In this document: positions 24,313 through 35,743 of the stretch, piece by piece
How the letters are laid out: each line of letters begins with the position of its first letter
How positions within the stretch are numbered: the first letter of the stretch is position 1
Origin: Typha latifolia
Lineage: Eukaryota > Streptophyta > Magnoliopsida > Poales > Typhaceae
DNA: 64,000 nucleotides
Direction of reading: 5' to 3'
Assembly (NCBI GenBank): GCA_019914945.1
Contig: CM034107.1
Coordinates: 10,354,001 to 10,418,000 of the forward strand
Program-made: the position numbers and the translations under genes
Notes under the pieces: generated by a model
What the model saw: only the letters and a program-made list of their open reading frames with translations
Told to the model about the DNA's origin: nothing
Database searches by the model: none

Positions 24313-25222
24313 TGCAACGATCGAATTTAATTTAATTAGTTACATTTTTAAGTCTAGCATGGAATTTAAGTAAGTAATAAGTATTACGTTAATGGTTTTT
24401 CCGGAGTAGTCACACTGGCAGCGAGGCTCATTGATCAACTCCCATGCCATGATAGTTGCATCGTCTCTGTACGCCATTTTTGTGATGGTGTTCACCCTTG
24501 TTAATATACTCTGCCCAAAGATGATAAAATTAAGAATTATATTACAAGTTAATTGACTCGATTATGTATATATATACCTGTACGTGATTCTTGTAGTATC
24601 CCTTGACGACTGGATTCGTATAGAAATCGTCTTCGTTGGTGACGGCTGCACCTGCGTTACGAGCCCAATCCACGTACTGCGCTCGCCCTCCGAAGTCTTT
24701 GAAGTTATTCACCAAGCTCAAGATCAAACGAACGCCGTACTTTTGAGCCTCCGAGATCACAAAATCAAATCCCTACACCCATAACATACTATTATTATAA
24801 CATATTCATTACCGTAATTATTGCTTTCCCTAACTAGTTCATTCATTCATTCATTCATTCATTCATTCTTTTCAAACCTCAAACACTTGCTCGTCGTAGA
24901 CACCCGGCGACACCTGGAGGGCTCGGTCGCCGCCGTCGTTGAACGCCCACGTCCGGCACACCGTGAGCCCGTTGGCCGCCGCCTCGCGGAACACCTCCGA
25001 AACCTTGCTCCGCCCGGCGGGGTCCGCCGCGACGTGCAACATCCAGTAGGAGTTGAAGCCATTGAAGAGGAAAGGTTGGCCATTCAGTACAAACTCACTC
25101 CCTTGCGTCCTAACAAATATATCATCATCACCAAGTGTTTGTCGAAACGCCCAATAGAAAGCTAAGAGCGCAAGACCTGCGCACAAAGTGCACAAGAGGC
25201 TACTAGTCTTGTAGTTGGCCAT
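23561..25222 (-). CDS. Endo-1,4-beta-mannanase (GH5_7), inverted copy A
   Basis: Five exons in phase encode 429 aa: 24878-25222, 24578-24772, 24388-24510, 24060-24262 and 23561-23984. A signal-peptide-like N-terminus ([16 protein letters not shown]) precedes the GH5 barrel. WELINEPR carries the acid/base Glu (about residue 208) and [11 protein letters not shown] the nucleophile Glu (about 325). The enzyme cleaves mannan backbones in the cell wall. It is the reverse-strand partner of the gene at 29716, nearly identical from late exon 1 to mid exon 5, introns included. Its C-terminal tail differs and is 19-20 residues shorter, ending KPEKKTWK. The stop lies only 15 bp from the tRNA-Ser gene, so its 3' UTR must cross that gene. 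Confidence 0.9.
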
Positions 25223-25360
25223 GTTTGGTGGTGAGTATGCTGGCTTAGTACTTTCCGGTGGTCTAATGATATAGAAATTAATTAAGATGGAGGGGTTAAT
25301 CTACAATTTAGCGTGGGATTCATAAAGAGTGTCAGACTGGTGGGCAGAAGAGGAGTTTCA
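23580..25360. repeat. Inverted-repeat arm 1 (mannanase copy A and its promoter)
   Basis: This arm pairs with 29530-31350 in opposite orientation. Coding DNA and introns match almost base for base: introns 1 and 4 look identical, including seven ATTC units in intron 1. Upstream sequence (CCCACGCTAAA, ATTAGACCACCG) and the last 100 bp match only with gaps. The arms are about 4.5 kb apart. Confidence 0.85.
24264..24307. repeat. (TA)n tract in mannanase copy A intron 3
   Basis: About 44 bp of TA repeats abut the acceptor of exon 4. The matching tract in copy B (30620-30649) is shorter by roughly 14 bp, one of the few intronic differences between the copies. Confidence 0.85.
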
Positions 25361-26182
25361 GCCAATCATTGGGTACAAATATTTAGGTAGGAGGCTCAGG
25401 TGAGTCGTTTAGTGCTACTAGTTAACGGTATAATAGCTAGAAATCATAGAAAGAACCCAACTAACTTTCAAGGGAAGATAGGATATAGTTAATTAATACT
25501 GACGCATTAATTAATTTCAAGGGAAGATTGGGTATAACTTCTTCACTGAAAGGGGCAAATGGGGAAATTTGGTAGTAGCTAAGGAGAAAATAACAATTTT
25601 AGGTATTTTTACATAATTTCCGCTGATCATAAAATGTATTATAATTGCCATCGAAATCATTGTATTTTTTTAAAATTGCCATGTTGTTAGTTAAATCTAA
25701 CTAATTTATAATTAAAACACAATTTAGATCTAAAAGGATTAGTTTGCTTGTATAAATTATTAAAAATATTTTCAAGCTATCCAATATTATAGTACAACGA
25801 AATATATTTTATTTTATGTGAGATAAAAATTATTAATAAATATTTTACACTCCAAATTTTAAAAAGACAGTATTTTAATAAAACATTATTAGGAATATTA
25901 TGTTAAAAATTAACCATAATAGTAATTCTGAAAGACTCAAAAAAAGATAAATAGTGGCAATTCTAATATTTTTAAAGATCATAGTGTCAATTATTATATT
26001 TTGACACTATGATCTTGACCAACAAATTTACTTAGGAATTAAAACATAATTCTTTTGGCCCGTTGTTCCTAACATTAGCCTGATCTTCAAACAACCTTGC
26101 CCTAAAAAATTTTAAAAAAATATATCCTTACCCCCAAGGTGAGAGTAATTAAAGTTGCTCTAGCTGGTGCAATGACATAGAT
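25361..26182. other. Spacer between the mannanase copies, left part
   Basis: AT-rich DNA with no ORF of note. It includes the distal promoter of copy A. Confidence 0.45.
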
Positions 26183-27531
26183 TAGGGGTGGCAATAGGGT
26201 CGGATTAAGCGGGTTTGGGTTGGGTCAACTTTATCCTAACATGATTATCAATTAATGAACATATTATATTTGGTAAATACGAACACGACCCAATAATTAT
26301 ATCGGTAACAGGACACAATATGTCTAACCCGTTTAATAATCAAGTTGTATTAACACGACCCGCCTAACTCATTTACCCTATATAAAATTCAAAATTCAAA
26401 ATTTATTAATTTATCCTATATAAATAATGTATTAAAGAAACAAAATAACTTATTTTCGACTTAAAACTCATATACAACATAAAAATTATAATTCTAATAA
26501 TTCACCATAACACAAATCTATATAATAATATTTAGAGTTTAAAATAAAGTTCCAACTCTTAAGCTCAAATCCATAGAACAACAAATTGTATATAACAAAG
26601 TTTTGAACAAATTCATACAATAAGTTTTAATTTCAACTCTCAAATATAAATCCCATAACAGTTAAAATAAAGTTAAAATTTACAATCTATTACATATTAT
26701 AAATAATTTGAAATAAGTAACCAATAATATTAAGCCCTCGATTTTATTGTTTAAATATTATGATCTTGTTAAAAAGAAGAAAAGAGAACGTAAATAATTA
26801 AGATAGAAGATAAAGAGAAAGACAAAATTGAAATTCTCATACCAAATCAATATTAAATATGTTATATATACAAAAGGAAACATCTTGAGAAAATACCGAG
26901 ATTGTCTCATATCTAAGAATTTGAGAAAATATCTCCCAGAAAAGGCATATAAATGCAAGAACCTCTATTCCCCCTAGATATTACAATCTATACTAAGTAT
27001 TTAGATTTATGTATTTGAGCATTTAAGGATGAACAAATCAAGCAATGCCGGGTGTTATAGCTGGGTTTTGTTGGAATCACAGAGTTAGTTCAGCTGATTT
27101 TTCTTCAACAAGTGCAATGGTAAATGGTAAAATATTTGGCACATTAGATTGGAAGGCCAATTTACCTAGTATCCTATCTTCTACCAGTCATGACGACGAG
27201 GGCTTTCCATGAGGGCGGCAAGCGTGAGGAGATCAAACGAGTTTCCATAGGTGTTTCTGTAGGGAAGGGGGCAGGCAGCTGGAGACGAGGCTTTGGGGTT
27301 TTGTTACTTCAGGCTTTGGAGGCTACCTGAGATCGAGAAGTGAGAGCATAAGATCTTGATCCGTATACTTAAACAGGTCAAATGGTCAGTGATATAAACT
27401 TAAATATGATTCAATTATTAAATTGGTTAGGAGGGTCGATTTATTTATGACATGAAATTAATTAGACTTAACTCAAACCCGATTAAGAGTTGAGTTATCA
27501 TATTGAATCGGATCAATTTTTGCCACCCCTA
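26183..27531. mobile_element. hAT-like non-autonomous transposon
   Basis: A 1349-bp element has terminal inverted repeats TAGGGGTGGCAA and TTGCCACCCCTA. It is flanked by ACATAGAT (26175-26182) and GCATAGAT (27532-27539), an 8-bp duplication with one mismatch, as expected for hAT. Subterminal GGGTCGG/GACCCG motifs recur near both ends. No transposase ORF remains. Confidence 0.65.
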
Positions 27532-29529
27532 GCATAGATGCAACACCTTCAATGGTGGTGCCACTATATTGTACAGTAACTTTTATAATTTCTTGGTTCC
27601 TTACATTCTCGGTTCTTCAGTCTAAAAAAAAGAAAAAAGAAAAAAGAAAAATGGGTTCGGCTTCAATAATTCCATCACCGTCTATGGGGGAGAGAGAGAG
27701 GGTTGGAGACTTGGAGTGAAGTATTGGTTGATCCTATCATCCTCTTGAGATCGAGTATCTAAACAAAAAGGTGGATGTGACTCTCCTGTGGTAGATAATA
27801 AAGTTGCTAGGCAGCCTTGCTGATCTTTCTCAAAATTTTAGAAAGAGTCAGCCTCATATTTCACTACTACAATTATCACCGAGTGTTGTCGATAAGGTTT
27901 TAATCCAACTTCTCTTTAAGTTCTTCTCTTATCTGCATTATTTTTCCATGCATTGTTATTCTTGTTGCATGTTCTACTTGAGGATAGTTAAGTTTTGATC
28001 TCGGAATCTCATTGTTTCCTCCATTGTTGGAACTTCCGTAATTCTAAGTATATAATCTATGGAGGAGTGGATATTTGTGTTACACCACCACTTAGCTAGA
28101 GACAATCATCGAACCCAATCCCTAGGTTGTTTTACCACGAAACACCATAGATAGCCTTCCACACATTTGTTGACTGTCTTAGGTTATCCTATGCTGAATT
28201 AAAAATCTGGAGTGCAGAAGGAGCCTTAGATTTTATCAAAGCTGGCGAGTGTTGAAGATAGGATCAAATCAAAATTAGCCGTTCGAATGGAATTGGATCT
28301 GTTCAAATAGACTTGTTGCATATCAGTGTTCTGGGCTCCATGTGCCGAGGCATTTGAACGGGCCTTGGGAGAGTACGAATGTCTAGACGCCCTGAGAGCA
28401 TTCGAACACAATTTTGCATTTTAGATTCGCGTTACGGGTGTTTGAATGCCTCGAGGCTTTTCTTCTCCATCAAATCACCCGTATAAAATATTAAGTTGGG
28501 ATTTTAGAGTTAGATAAATGATTCAATGATAACTATTAATTTATCTTCCTAATTCAATAGTTGAGATTAAATAATACTAAATAAAATTAATCAGAAGTAC
28601 GGGCCACTTTTTTACATTGTAAGGGTAAAATAGTCATATCTTATTTCTCTCTCTTAGCTATCCATTTTTTTTTATAAAATAATAATAAATTAGTAGAAGT
28701 TGGCACTTGTATTATTAAAAAATGATTATAAGGATAAGTAATAAGAAAATATTTAAATTCTAGTTTATTTATCAATTAATCTAGTCACATATATAAAATG
28801 TCTTATATACCTTTTAATTTATCAACAGATGAAAATAATTTAATAACTAATCTGTTGGTATCGAATAATTGCTCTTAGGGTTATTATCTAAAGGAAAAAC
28901 CTGAGATATATAATCACCATTGTATTGAGACTAGTGAATATAAACACATTATCGAGCCACATAAATTTTACTTCTCTCTCTCTTCTCTATGGATCAATTT
29001 CAGTAGGAGTTCTTATTCGTGATTAAATTATTTGATTGCTATCTCTCTACTATTACCATTCGTATTTATAATTTTCCCAATTTAAATTACTTTTGTTCAT
29101 ACTATTCTATTGAATTATTACGTGGGTGTTTGGAAATTAGCTCAATAGCAAGAACATACAGGTTTTTTTTTAAATAATAGCACTAAATGACCAAAAAAGT
29201 CACGATGATCAATTAAATTTAAAAAAAAAAGTAATGGTCGCACTTTAGTAATAAGTATATGAGTTAGTTTGAGACTTTTTGAAGTACATAGTGATAAGAT
29301 ATATATTTAACTCTTGAAAACTATAATAGGAACTGAGTAACAAATGAAATTAATTGTATAGGTGTAAAGATTACCCTACTCTTTTAGTGGTATTTATGAC
29401 AAAGTTCCTATATTTTATCAGTTAAGTCGTTAGCCGTTTAGCCCTCCTAACGCAACGGCCCACATGAGTGCACCGTAACCAATTAATTAATTAATTAGCT
29501 CTATATATAATCGCACGCATTTATTGACC
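27532..29529. other. Spacer between the mannanase copies, right part
   Basis: AT-rich, no gene seen. The stretch 28240-28460 carries repeated (C)ATTCGAAC and GTTCGAATG motifs and looks transposon-derived. A MITE-like end (GTTTGAGACTTTTTGAAG, then ATATTTAACTCTT) lies at 29268-29325. Confidence 0.4.
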
Positions 29530-30617
29530 ACAGCCTTTTCCGCCCACCAATCTCACTACTCTTTCCAAATCCCATGCTAAAATTTTAAAGCCCTTCAATA
29601 TCTTTGTACATAAATTAGACCACCGAAATCTATCTTTGCTGCTTCTTGAAGAAATCTAACTCTATAAATCCTCAAACCCAACTCAACTTTGAGCTAACCA
29701 ACAACGACACCAAACATGGCCAACAACAAGACTAGTTTGTGCACTTTGTACGCAGGTCTTGCGCTCTTAGCTTTCTATTGGGCGTTTCCACAAACACTTG
29801 GTGATGATGATATATTTGTTAGGACGCAAGGGAGTGAGTTTGTACTGAATGGTCAACCTTTCCTCTTCAATGGCTTCAACTCCTACTGGATGTTGCACGT
29901 CGCGGCGGACCCCGCCGGGCGGAGCAAGGTTTCGGAGGTGTTCCGCGAGGCGGCGGCCAACGGGCTCACGGTGTGCCGGACGTGGGCGTTCAACGACGGC
30001 GGCGACCGAGCCCTCCAGGTGTCGCCGGGTGTCTACGACGAGCAAGTGTTTGAGGTTTGAAAAGAATGAATGAATGAATGAATGAATGAATGAACTAGTT
30101 AGGGAAAGCAATAATTACGGTAATGAATATGTTATAATAATAGTATGTTATGGGTGTAGGGATTTGATTTTGTGATCTCGGAGGCTCAAAAGTACGGCGT
30201 TCGTTTGATCTTGAGCTTGGTGAATAACTTCAAAGACTTCGGAGGGCGAGCGCAGTACGTGGATTGGGCTCGTAACGCAGGTGCAGCCGTCACCAACGAA
30301 GACGATTTCTATACGAATCCAGTCGTCAAGGGATACTACAAGAATCACGTACAGGTATATATATACATAATCGAGTCAATTAACTTGTAATATAATTTTT
30401 AATTTTATCATCTTTGGGCAGAGTATATTAACAAGGGTGAACACCATCACAAAAATGGCGTACAGAGACGATGCAACTATCATGGCATGGGAGTTGATCA
30501 ATGAGCCTCGCTGCCAGTGTGACTACTCCGGAAAAACCATCAACGTAATACTTATTACTTACTTAAATTCCATGCTAGACTTAAAAATGTAACTAATTAA
30601 ATTAAATTCGATCGTTG

Positions 30618-30652
<35 letters not shown>

Positions 30653-31350
30653 TGGGTGCAAGAGATGGCAAGCTACACAAAATCTCTAGACAACAAACAC
30701 ATGCTGGAGATTGGGATGGAAGGATTCTACGGCGATTCCAACCCGGCAAAGAAGCAATACAATCCGGGCTACCAAGTCGGCACCGACTACATCGACTCTA
30801 ATCTCATCAAAGAGATAGATTTTGCCACCATCCATGCATACCCAGACATATGGTATATAATATATTAAGATAGATTAAGAGATATGTGATATTAATTAGT
30901 GATTCATTAATTATTGTTTAATGGTAGGTTATCCGGGCAGACCGATCTATCGCAGACGGCGTTCATGCAGCGATGGACGTGGAGCCACTGGGACGACGCG
31001 AGGAAGATCCTCCAAAAGCCCTTGGTGTTTGCCGAGTTCGGCAAGTCGAAGAAGGACGCCGGATACACCGAGAACGAGCGCGACCTCTACCTCGCCGCTG
31101 TCTACAGCGACATCTACAGCTTCGCCAGGACCGGCGGCGGCTCCTTGGGCGGCGGCCTCGTGTGGCAGATCATGGCCGAGGGGATGGACTCCTACTCCGA
31201 CGGCTACGAGATCGTGCTGTCGCAGGATCCGTCGACCACCGGGTTGATCGCGAGGCAGTCGCGCGTGATGACGGCGCTGGCTCACACGTTGAGCCGGCCG
31301 GCCGGCGAGAGGGGTGATGGAGTCAGCCATGATCAAGAGGAGATGATGAT
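29530..31350. repeat. Inverted-repeat arm 2 (mannanase copy B and its promoter)
   Basis: This is the reverse-complement counterpart of 23580-25360. Relative to arm 1 it has roughly 60-70 extra bases between ATTAGACCACCG and the ATG, including the TATA-box stretch. It also has a different exon 5 tail. Confidence 0.85.
29663..29668 (+). promoter_or_regulatory. Candidate TATA box of mannanase copy B
   Basis: TATAAA lies 48 bp upstream of the ATG at 29716, so transcription would start near 29695 with a very short leader. A second candidate (TATATATAA near 29503) would give a longer leader. Copy A lacks this stretch. Confidence 0.4.
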
Positions 31351-31420
31351 GAGCATGCCTAAAGTACAGATGCATGCGGGTGGAAGGAAAGGAATTAGAG
31401 CAACACATGCAAACCCTTAG
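29716..31420 (+). CDS. Endo-1,4-beta-mannanase (GH5_7), copy B
   Basis: Five exons in phase encode 450 aa: 29716-30054, 30160-30354, 30422-30544, 30650-30852 and 30928-31420. A secretion signal ([14 protein letters not shown]) leads into the GH5_7 barrel. WELINEPR has the catalytic acid/base Glu206 and [11 protein letters not shown] the nucleophile Glu323. GC-rich exons contrast with AT-rich introns. The last 40 or so residues (from about LSRPAGERG, with a Met-rich run EEMMMSMPK) are not shared with copy A and look poorly constrained. The protein should be apoplastic and act on cell-wall mannans. The two genes are divergently transcribed, with starts 4.5 kb apart. Confidence 0.92.
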
Positions 31421-32394
31421 ATTAAAAAGAGAGTTTATTAGTGTCTACTTGTTCTCCTAGCTAGCTAGTTAGCTATTAATTAGTTTAATTAATTTCTTAA
31501 TGAGCTATGTATCCTGTGATGCAGTACGTAGTGCATCAAGCAGAATTAGATTTATATATTATGACCAATGGAATTTATTAATTGTTATAGTCTTATATAT
31601 AAACTAATTGGTGTCCTCCTCTTAATTGGCCCGTAGTTAAATTGTTAATTAGTAGTGGTTCTCTTCCTATACTTACTTCTCAAGTACTACTCGCAAAATA
31701 AAACACGCAATAAAAATTCTTATTCTCTGGTACTTATACTTTGATATTGTGCATGGAATATTTAAGATTCTCATTTTGATAACCATATTTGGCCTAGTTC
31801 ATTTAAACATTTTAATCTCTCAAGAATAGCTTAGTATAACTTATAAAGTCTCTTGAATAATAAAAGCAAATAATTTATCTCCACCTGCATCTAATGGCAA
31901 ATTATAATAATTTCAATAGTATATGGGGTAAATTGTTTACTTTAATTTATTCATTATATATTTATATGGTGATAGTACATGGTTAAAAATATAATTTAGC
32001 CTTATATTTGAGATTTCCTATCATATGCCCTGAGTTAAACTCGTATCCCACCAATGCCAACATATTGATCATTCATATTTGATAGCTCAATTGCTCCCTA
32101 AAGAAAATAAAGATCCTAAGATTTAAGTTTCGAAAATGTTAGATGTATATGATCAATATATTAGAATCAATTAGTCTAGGCACACTATCATCAAAGTATT
32201 GATTGTATATATTCGATAGCTCAATTTGCTCTAAATATAAAAATACATAAGAGTCGTAGGATTTGATTGGACGGAATTGAAACCGTCGTATGTATATGTC
32301 AATACATTAGAACTAGTCTAGTTACACGGTCAAATACACGCCAATATATGAATTATACATATTAGACAACTCAACTCAATTACTCATAAAAGAA
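31421..32394. other. 3' UTR of mannanase B and intergenic DNA
   Basis: AT-rich, no gene seen. Two diverged repeats share ATTGATC/GATAGCTCAAT...CTAAA (about 32065-32110 and 32200-32245). Confidence 0.4.
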
Positions 32395-32626
32395 AGGGTT
32401 AAATATATTTATTTTACCCTCCTGTGCGCTTCAAAAAGTCTTAAACCAGTTCTTATATTTATAATTAAAATAAAACCGTTAAATTTTTTCGATAAACTTA
32501 ACTAAATAATATTAAAATAATCAAAATATTCATATCGTGTTTGTTAGAGAAGACATACAAATTTCGATACATAGAAATAAAATAATTTTGAACATAAGTA
32601 TATAAGAATAAAATATATTTAACCCT
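32395..32626. mobile_element. MITE with 16-bp perfect terminal inverted repeats
   Basis: A 232-bp segment begins AGGGTTAAATATATTT and ends AAATATATTTAACCCT. Inside the left end, CTTCAAAAAGTCTTAAACC recurs in other elements of this window (33805, 34230 inverted). The flanks are A-rich, so no target duplication can be called. Confidence 0.6.
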
Positions 32627-33689
32627 AAAAAAAAATATAGAAGGATCGTATGATTTAAACGAACATAATTAAAACGATCGGATACATACTATCAATGTCT
32701 CGAAACATACTTCCAACGTATAAAGTCAGCCGACACTGAATGCCAATATTTTTCAGTATCACTCGTCATCTTTATCACAATATTATTTATTACCTCAAAT
32801 TCTCTATGTCTCACATCAACGTTCCTCCCAATAAACATAATAAACATAAACTTACTTGATCGACCACTCTTTACGCGACCGCGAATGCGAGGCTCATAAA
32901 ATTTTGCAACTTTTGCATGTCTGCTGAGAAAATCCAACTCTTTGCTCATTAAATATTGATACCGACCTGCACTTAGCACACAACTTCTCTTCCCAGTTCC
33001 CACCACATAAACAACCACAAGGTAGGTTTGCTTTAGTGGGCCCTAATGGGTCGGGCTCGTTTGGGCCGGATTGGATTAGGTCTAGGGTTTGTTCGCCGCT
33101 CTGCTCCTTATTCATCAAGTTTGGTTCATCCGGGCTCGGCTGCATTTGTTAGTTATCGAGCCTAACTCATGTCGGCCGCAGCATTCTCGAGCTCCGGCTA
33201 GGGCTGAGTCATGCAGGAGCTTTTAAGAGGATGTGAGATCCTTCAAATTAATAACTTAATCTTAATATAGCAAACTAATATATATTATTTTTACAAAATA
33301 ACTATTTAGAATTTTAAAATAGTAAGCGATAGCTTTTAAGAACTCATTATGAGAGTAAAACACTTAGCCAAATGTTGTATATCAACTAAAAATATAGTAA
33401 AGAAGAGAGTTATTATATAATGAAGCAAGATTACAGCTCGTGGTCTAATTATTTAATCAATAATTACTTTATATTCCAAGCTCCGGATGGTTCATGGCGG
33501 GGAAACCACTTACCTCAATTCCAGCAGATTCCAACGGTCAACTAGAAATCTAAGAATAAAATTTACTCTTCTCTTTTGGGGTTTAGATTAAAAAGCAAGC
33601 AAATGATTCCCTTTCGAACTTAAAAAACAAAAATTTAACTTCATTTTTTTTTACTCGAAAGAAGTTGGTGTTTGGGGGGTGTTTATGGT
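32627..33689. other. Intergenic; short minus-strand ORFs of unknown value
   Basis: GC-richer DNA at 33020-33200 with GGGCC/GGCTCG motifs resembles a transposon end. Two overlapping minus-strand ORFs (83 and 108 codons) have no recognisable protein features. I do not call a gene. Confidence 0.35.
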
Positions 33690-34720
33690 GTAACCAAGCT
33701 AGATTTAAATTTAATTTCGAGCCTTAAAATTATGTTTAAATTTGTCTTTAGTTTAATTCAACCTCAATTTAAGCTTGAGCGGTACTTGAGCTTAGGTATT
33801 TCAAAAAAGTTTTAAATCAGTCTTTATGCTTACGACTAAAGTGAAACTGTTAATTTTTCTATCTAAATTAACGGAGCGCGTCAAAAAAAATTTAAAAATT
33901 AAATGGCAAACTAAATTATCTCTATTTTTAATTCTTAATATAAAAAAATATTTTTTCCCTCTTATGAATACCTCATGTTTTATTCTCTTACTTTCTAGAT
34001 TGTGTCAACTATATAATAAGCTTTATTAAATCTGAGTTTTTATGAAGTTTAATACTTATATCACATCTAGAAATAATGCAAATATAGGTTAAAAAAATCA
34101 AATAAAAAATCTATCTATTTTACCTAATAAATATAACGGAAGCATATTAGTCATTTGGGCGTGCTCTGTTAACTTTGACAGAAAAATTGATAGTTTTTCA
34201 CTTAGTTGTATGTACGGAATTGGTTTGAGACTTTTCAAAATATAGGAGGTAAAATAATTTTTGGTATAAATATAAGGAGATAAAATGTATTTAACCCTTT
34301 AAACTAACTCAAGATCAAGCCTTAATTAAGTAGGTTGGCTAAGTTTGATTTGAGCTTGAATTGAATAAGAGTTAACTAGATTAGTAAAACTAATTACATC
34401 AATTCTAGTGAAATAAGAGAGGATACCAACTATAAGATAGGAAAAAAAAAATCTAATAATACCAAATTATACATAATATATAGTAAATATAATTTAAAAT
34501 TTTTGATTCAAGCCTTATTAAGCTAAGCCAAAGCAATATTTATACTCTAGCTCGGGTTGAAATTAATTTAGAACTCATTTTACTATTAAGACTTGGCTCA
34601 CTTAATTTCAAGTCCATACTAAATTGAACCCTAGTTAAGCCTAACTCAATTCTTGAACTGAGTTGAGCTGAGCTGAGCCGAGCTTGAACTACTCCATTAT
34701 TTTTTACAGCCCCGGTGATA
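33690..34720. mobile_element. Nested transposon remnants
   Basis: An outer element with AAGCTAGATT/AGCTTGAG-type motifs (33690-33795 and 34300-34720) appears split by an inner MITE-like insert (about 33796-34298). The inner one ends ATGTATTTAACCCT and carries inverted TTTGAGACTTTTCAAAA near its right end and TTTCAAAAAAGTTTTAAATC near its left. A relative of the outer element lies at about 58600-58990. Confidence 0.4.
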
Positions 34721-35694
34721 TGCAATTATTTGATAAGAAATTTAAACCTTTTGATTTCTTTCTACTAAATCATTTGTGTTTCTCTCATGAACCATATAAA
34801 CAAATTGGCATTATTAATAGCAATAATTCCCATATAAACTCGTATTAATATTGTTCTTATATGCAAAAATTTTGGAATTGATTGGGGGAAAAAAATAGTT
34901 CCTTCCCAATTGGATTACAACATGTGACAAGCCCAATTGAAAGATATAATAATCCCAATAAGAACTTGAACTATTCAACTTCCTAGCTCGATAATCTCAC
35001 GGGTCCTTGATCCCAAGTTCGGATAACAATCAATTTTTGTGAGATTTTGTGGTTTCCGATGACAATTATTCGATTAGCTTATTCCAACCACATGAATAGG
35101 TTTACAGGATAATCAAATTCCTTATTCCTCCTCCCCTTCTTAATTAGTCTTCTCTTCCCCCATCTAAACCTTTAAGTGATGTTCAAGTTTTTTCCTCCAT
35201 GGATAAGATTAAGAAACAAATCTCGAGATAAATTCCCTCTTTAGGATAAGAAGAAGATCTCAATGCAAAAGCTAATGACGGAGTTAAATTGAGGGAAAGT
35301 TTAGGGAGATTAGCATTATTACACGGTATCGTTAACACTAACACTATTTAGGCATATTGTCGCTGTAAATTAACTTAATTAACTTAAAAGTTTAGTTTAG
35401 TTCAGCTAACATATCTAACGATACAAATATTTGGTAAAATATGATCTATAAATATTAAAAATGTAGAATGTAAACTATAAATACGTAAAACGGTAGGGTG
35501 TTAAATATAAATTTTCCTAAATTTTAACAGCTATTGCGTGATCCAGAGCATGAAAGTTAGCCCATAAGTTTTGTTATTCTAACTGTTTCAATAATATTTG
35601 GCTACATGAAGAAGGCACGCATAACTAAATCATGGCAGTACTTGTTATAATTCAAGTGGAATAATGGATGAAATAATTAATCCAAGAAGAATGC
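34721..35694. other. Intergenic and promoter region of the GH9 gene
   Basis: AT-rich DNA without ORFs. The last few hundred bases should hold the cellulase promoter. Confidence 0.4.
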
Positions 35695-35703
35695 TATATA
35701 AAT
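35695..35703 (+). promoter_or_regulatory. TATA box of the GH9 endoglucanase gene
   Basis: TATATAAAT lies directly before an ATG at 35705. Transcription would start about 30 bp downstream, past that ATG. The next in-frame ATG (35744) is therefore the better start. Confidence 0.5.
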
Positions 35704-35743
35704 CATGGGTGATTCATTAGAAGATCCATATCACCAAAAGCCA

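Noticed and set aside
32692..33145. Two overlapping minus-strand ORFs (108 and 83 codons)
   Set aside because: No recognisable motif, no splice-consistent partner exons, and transposon-like DNA around them.
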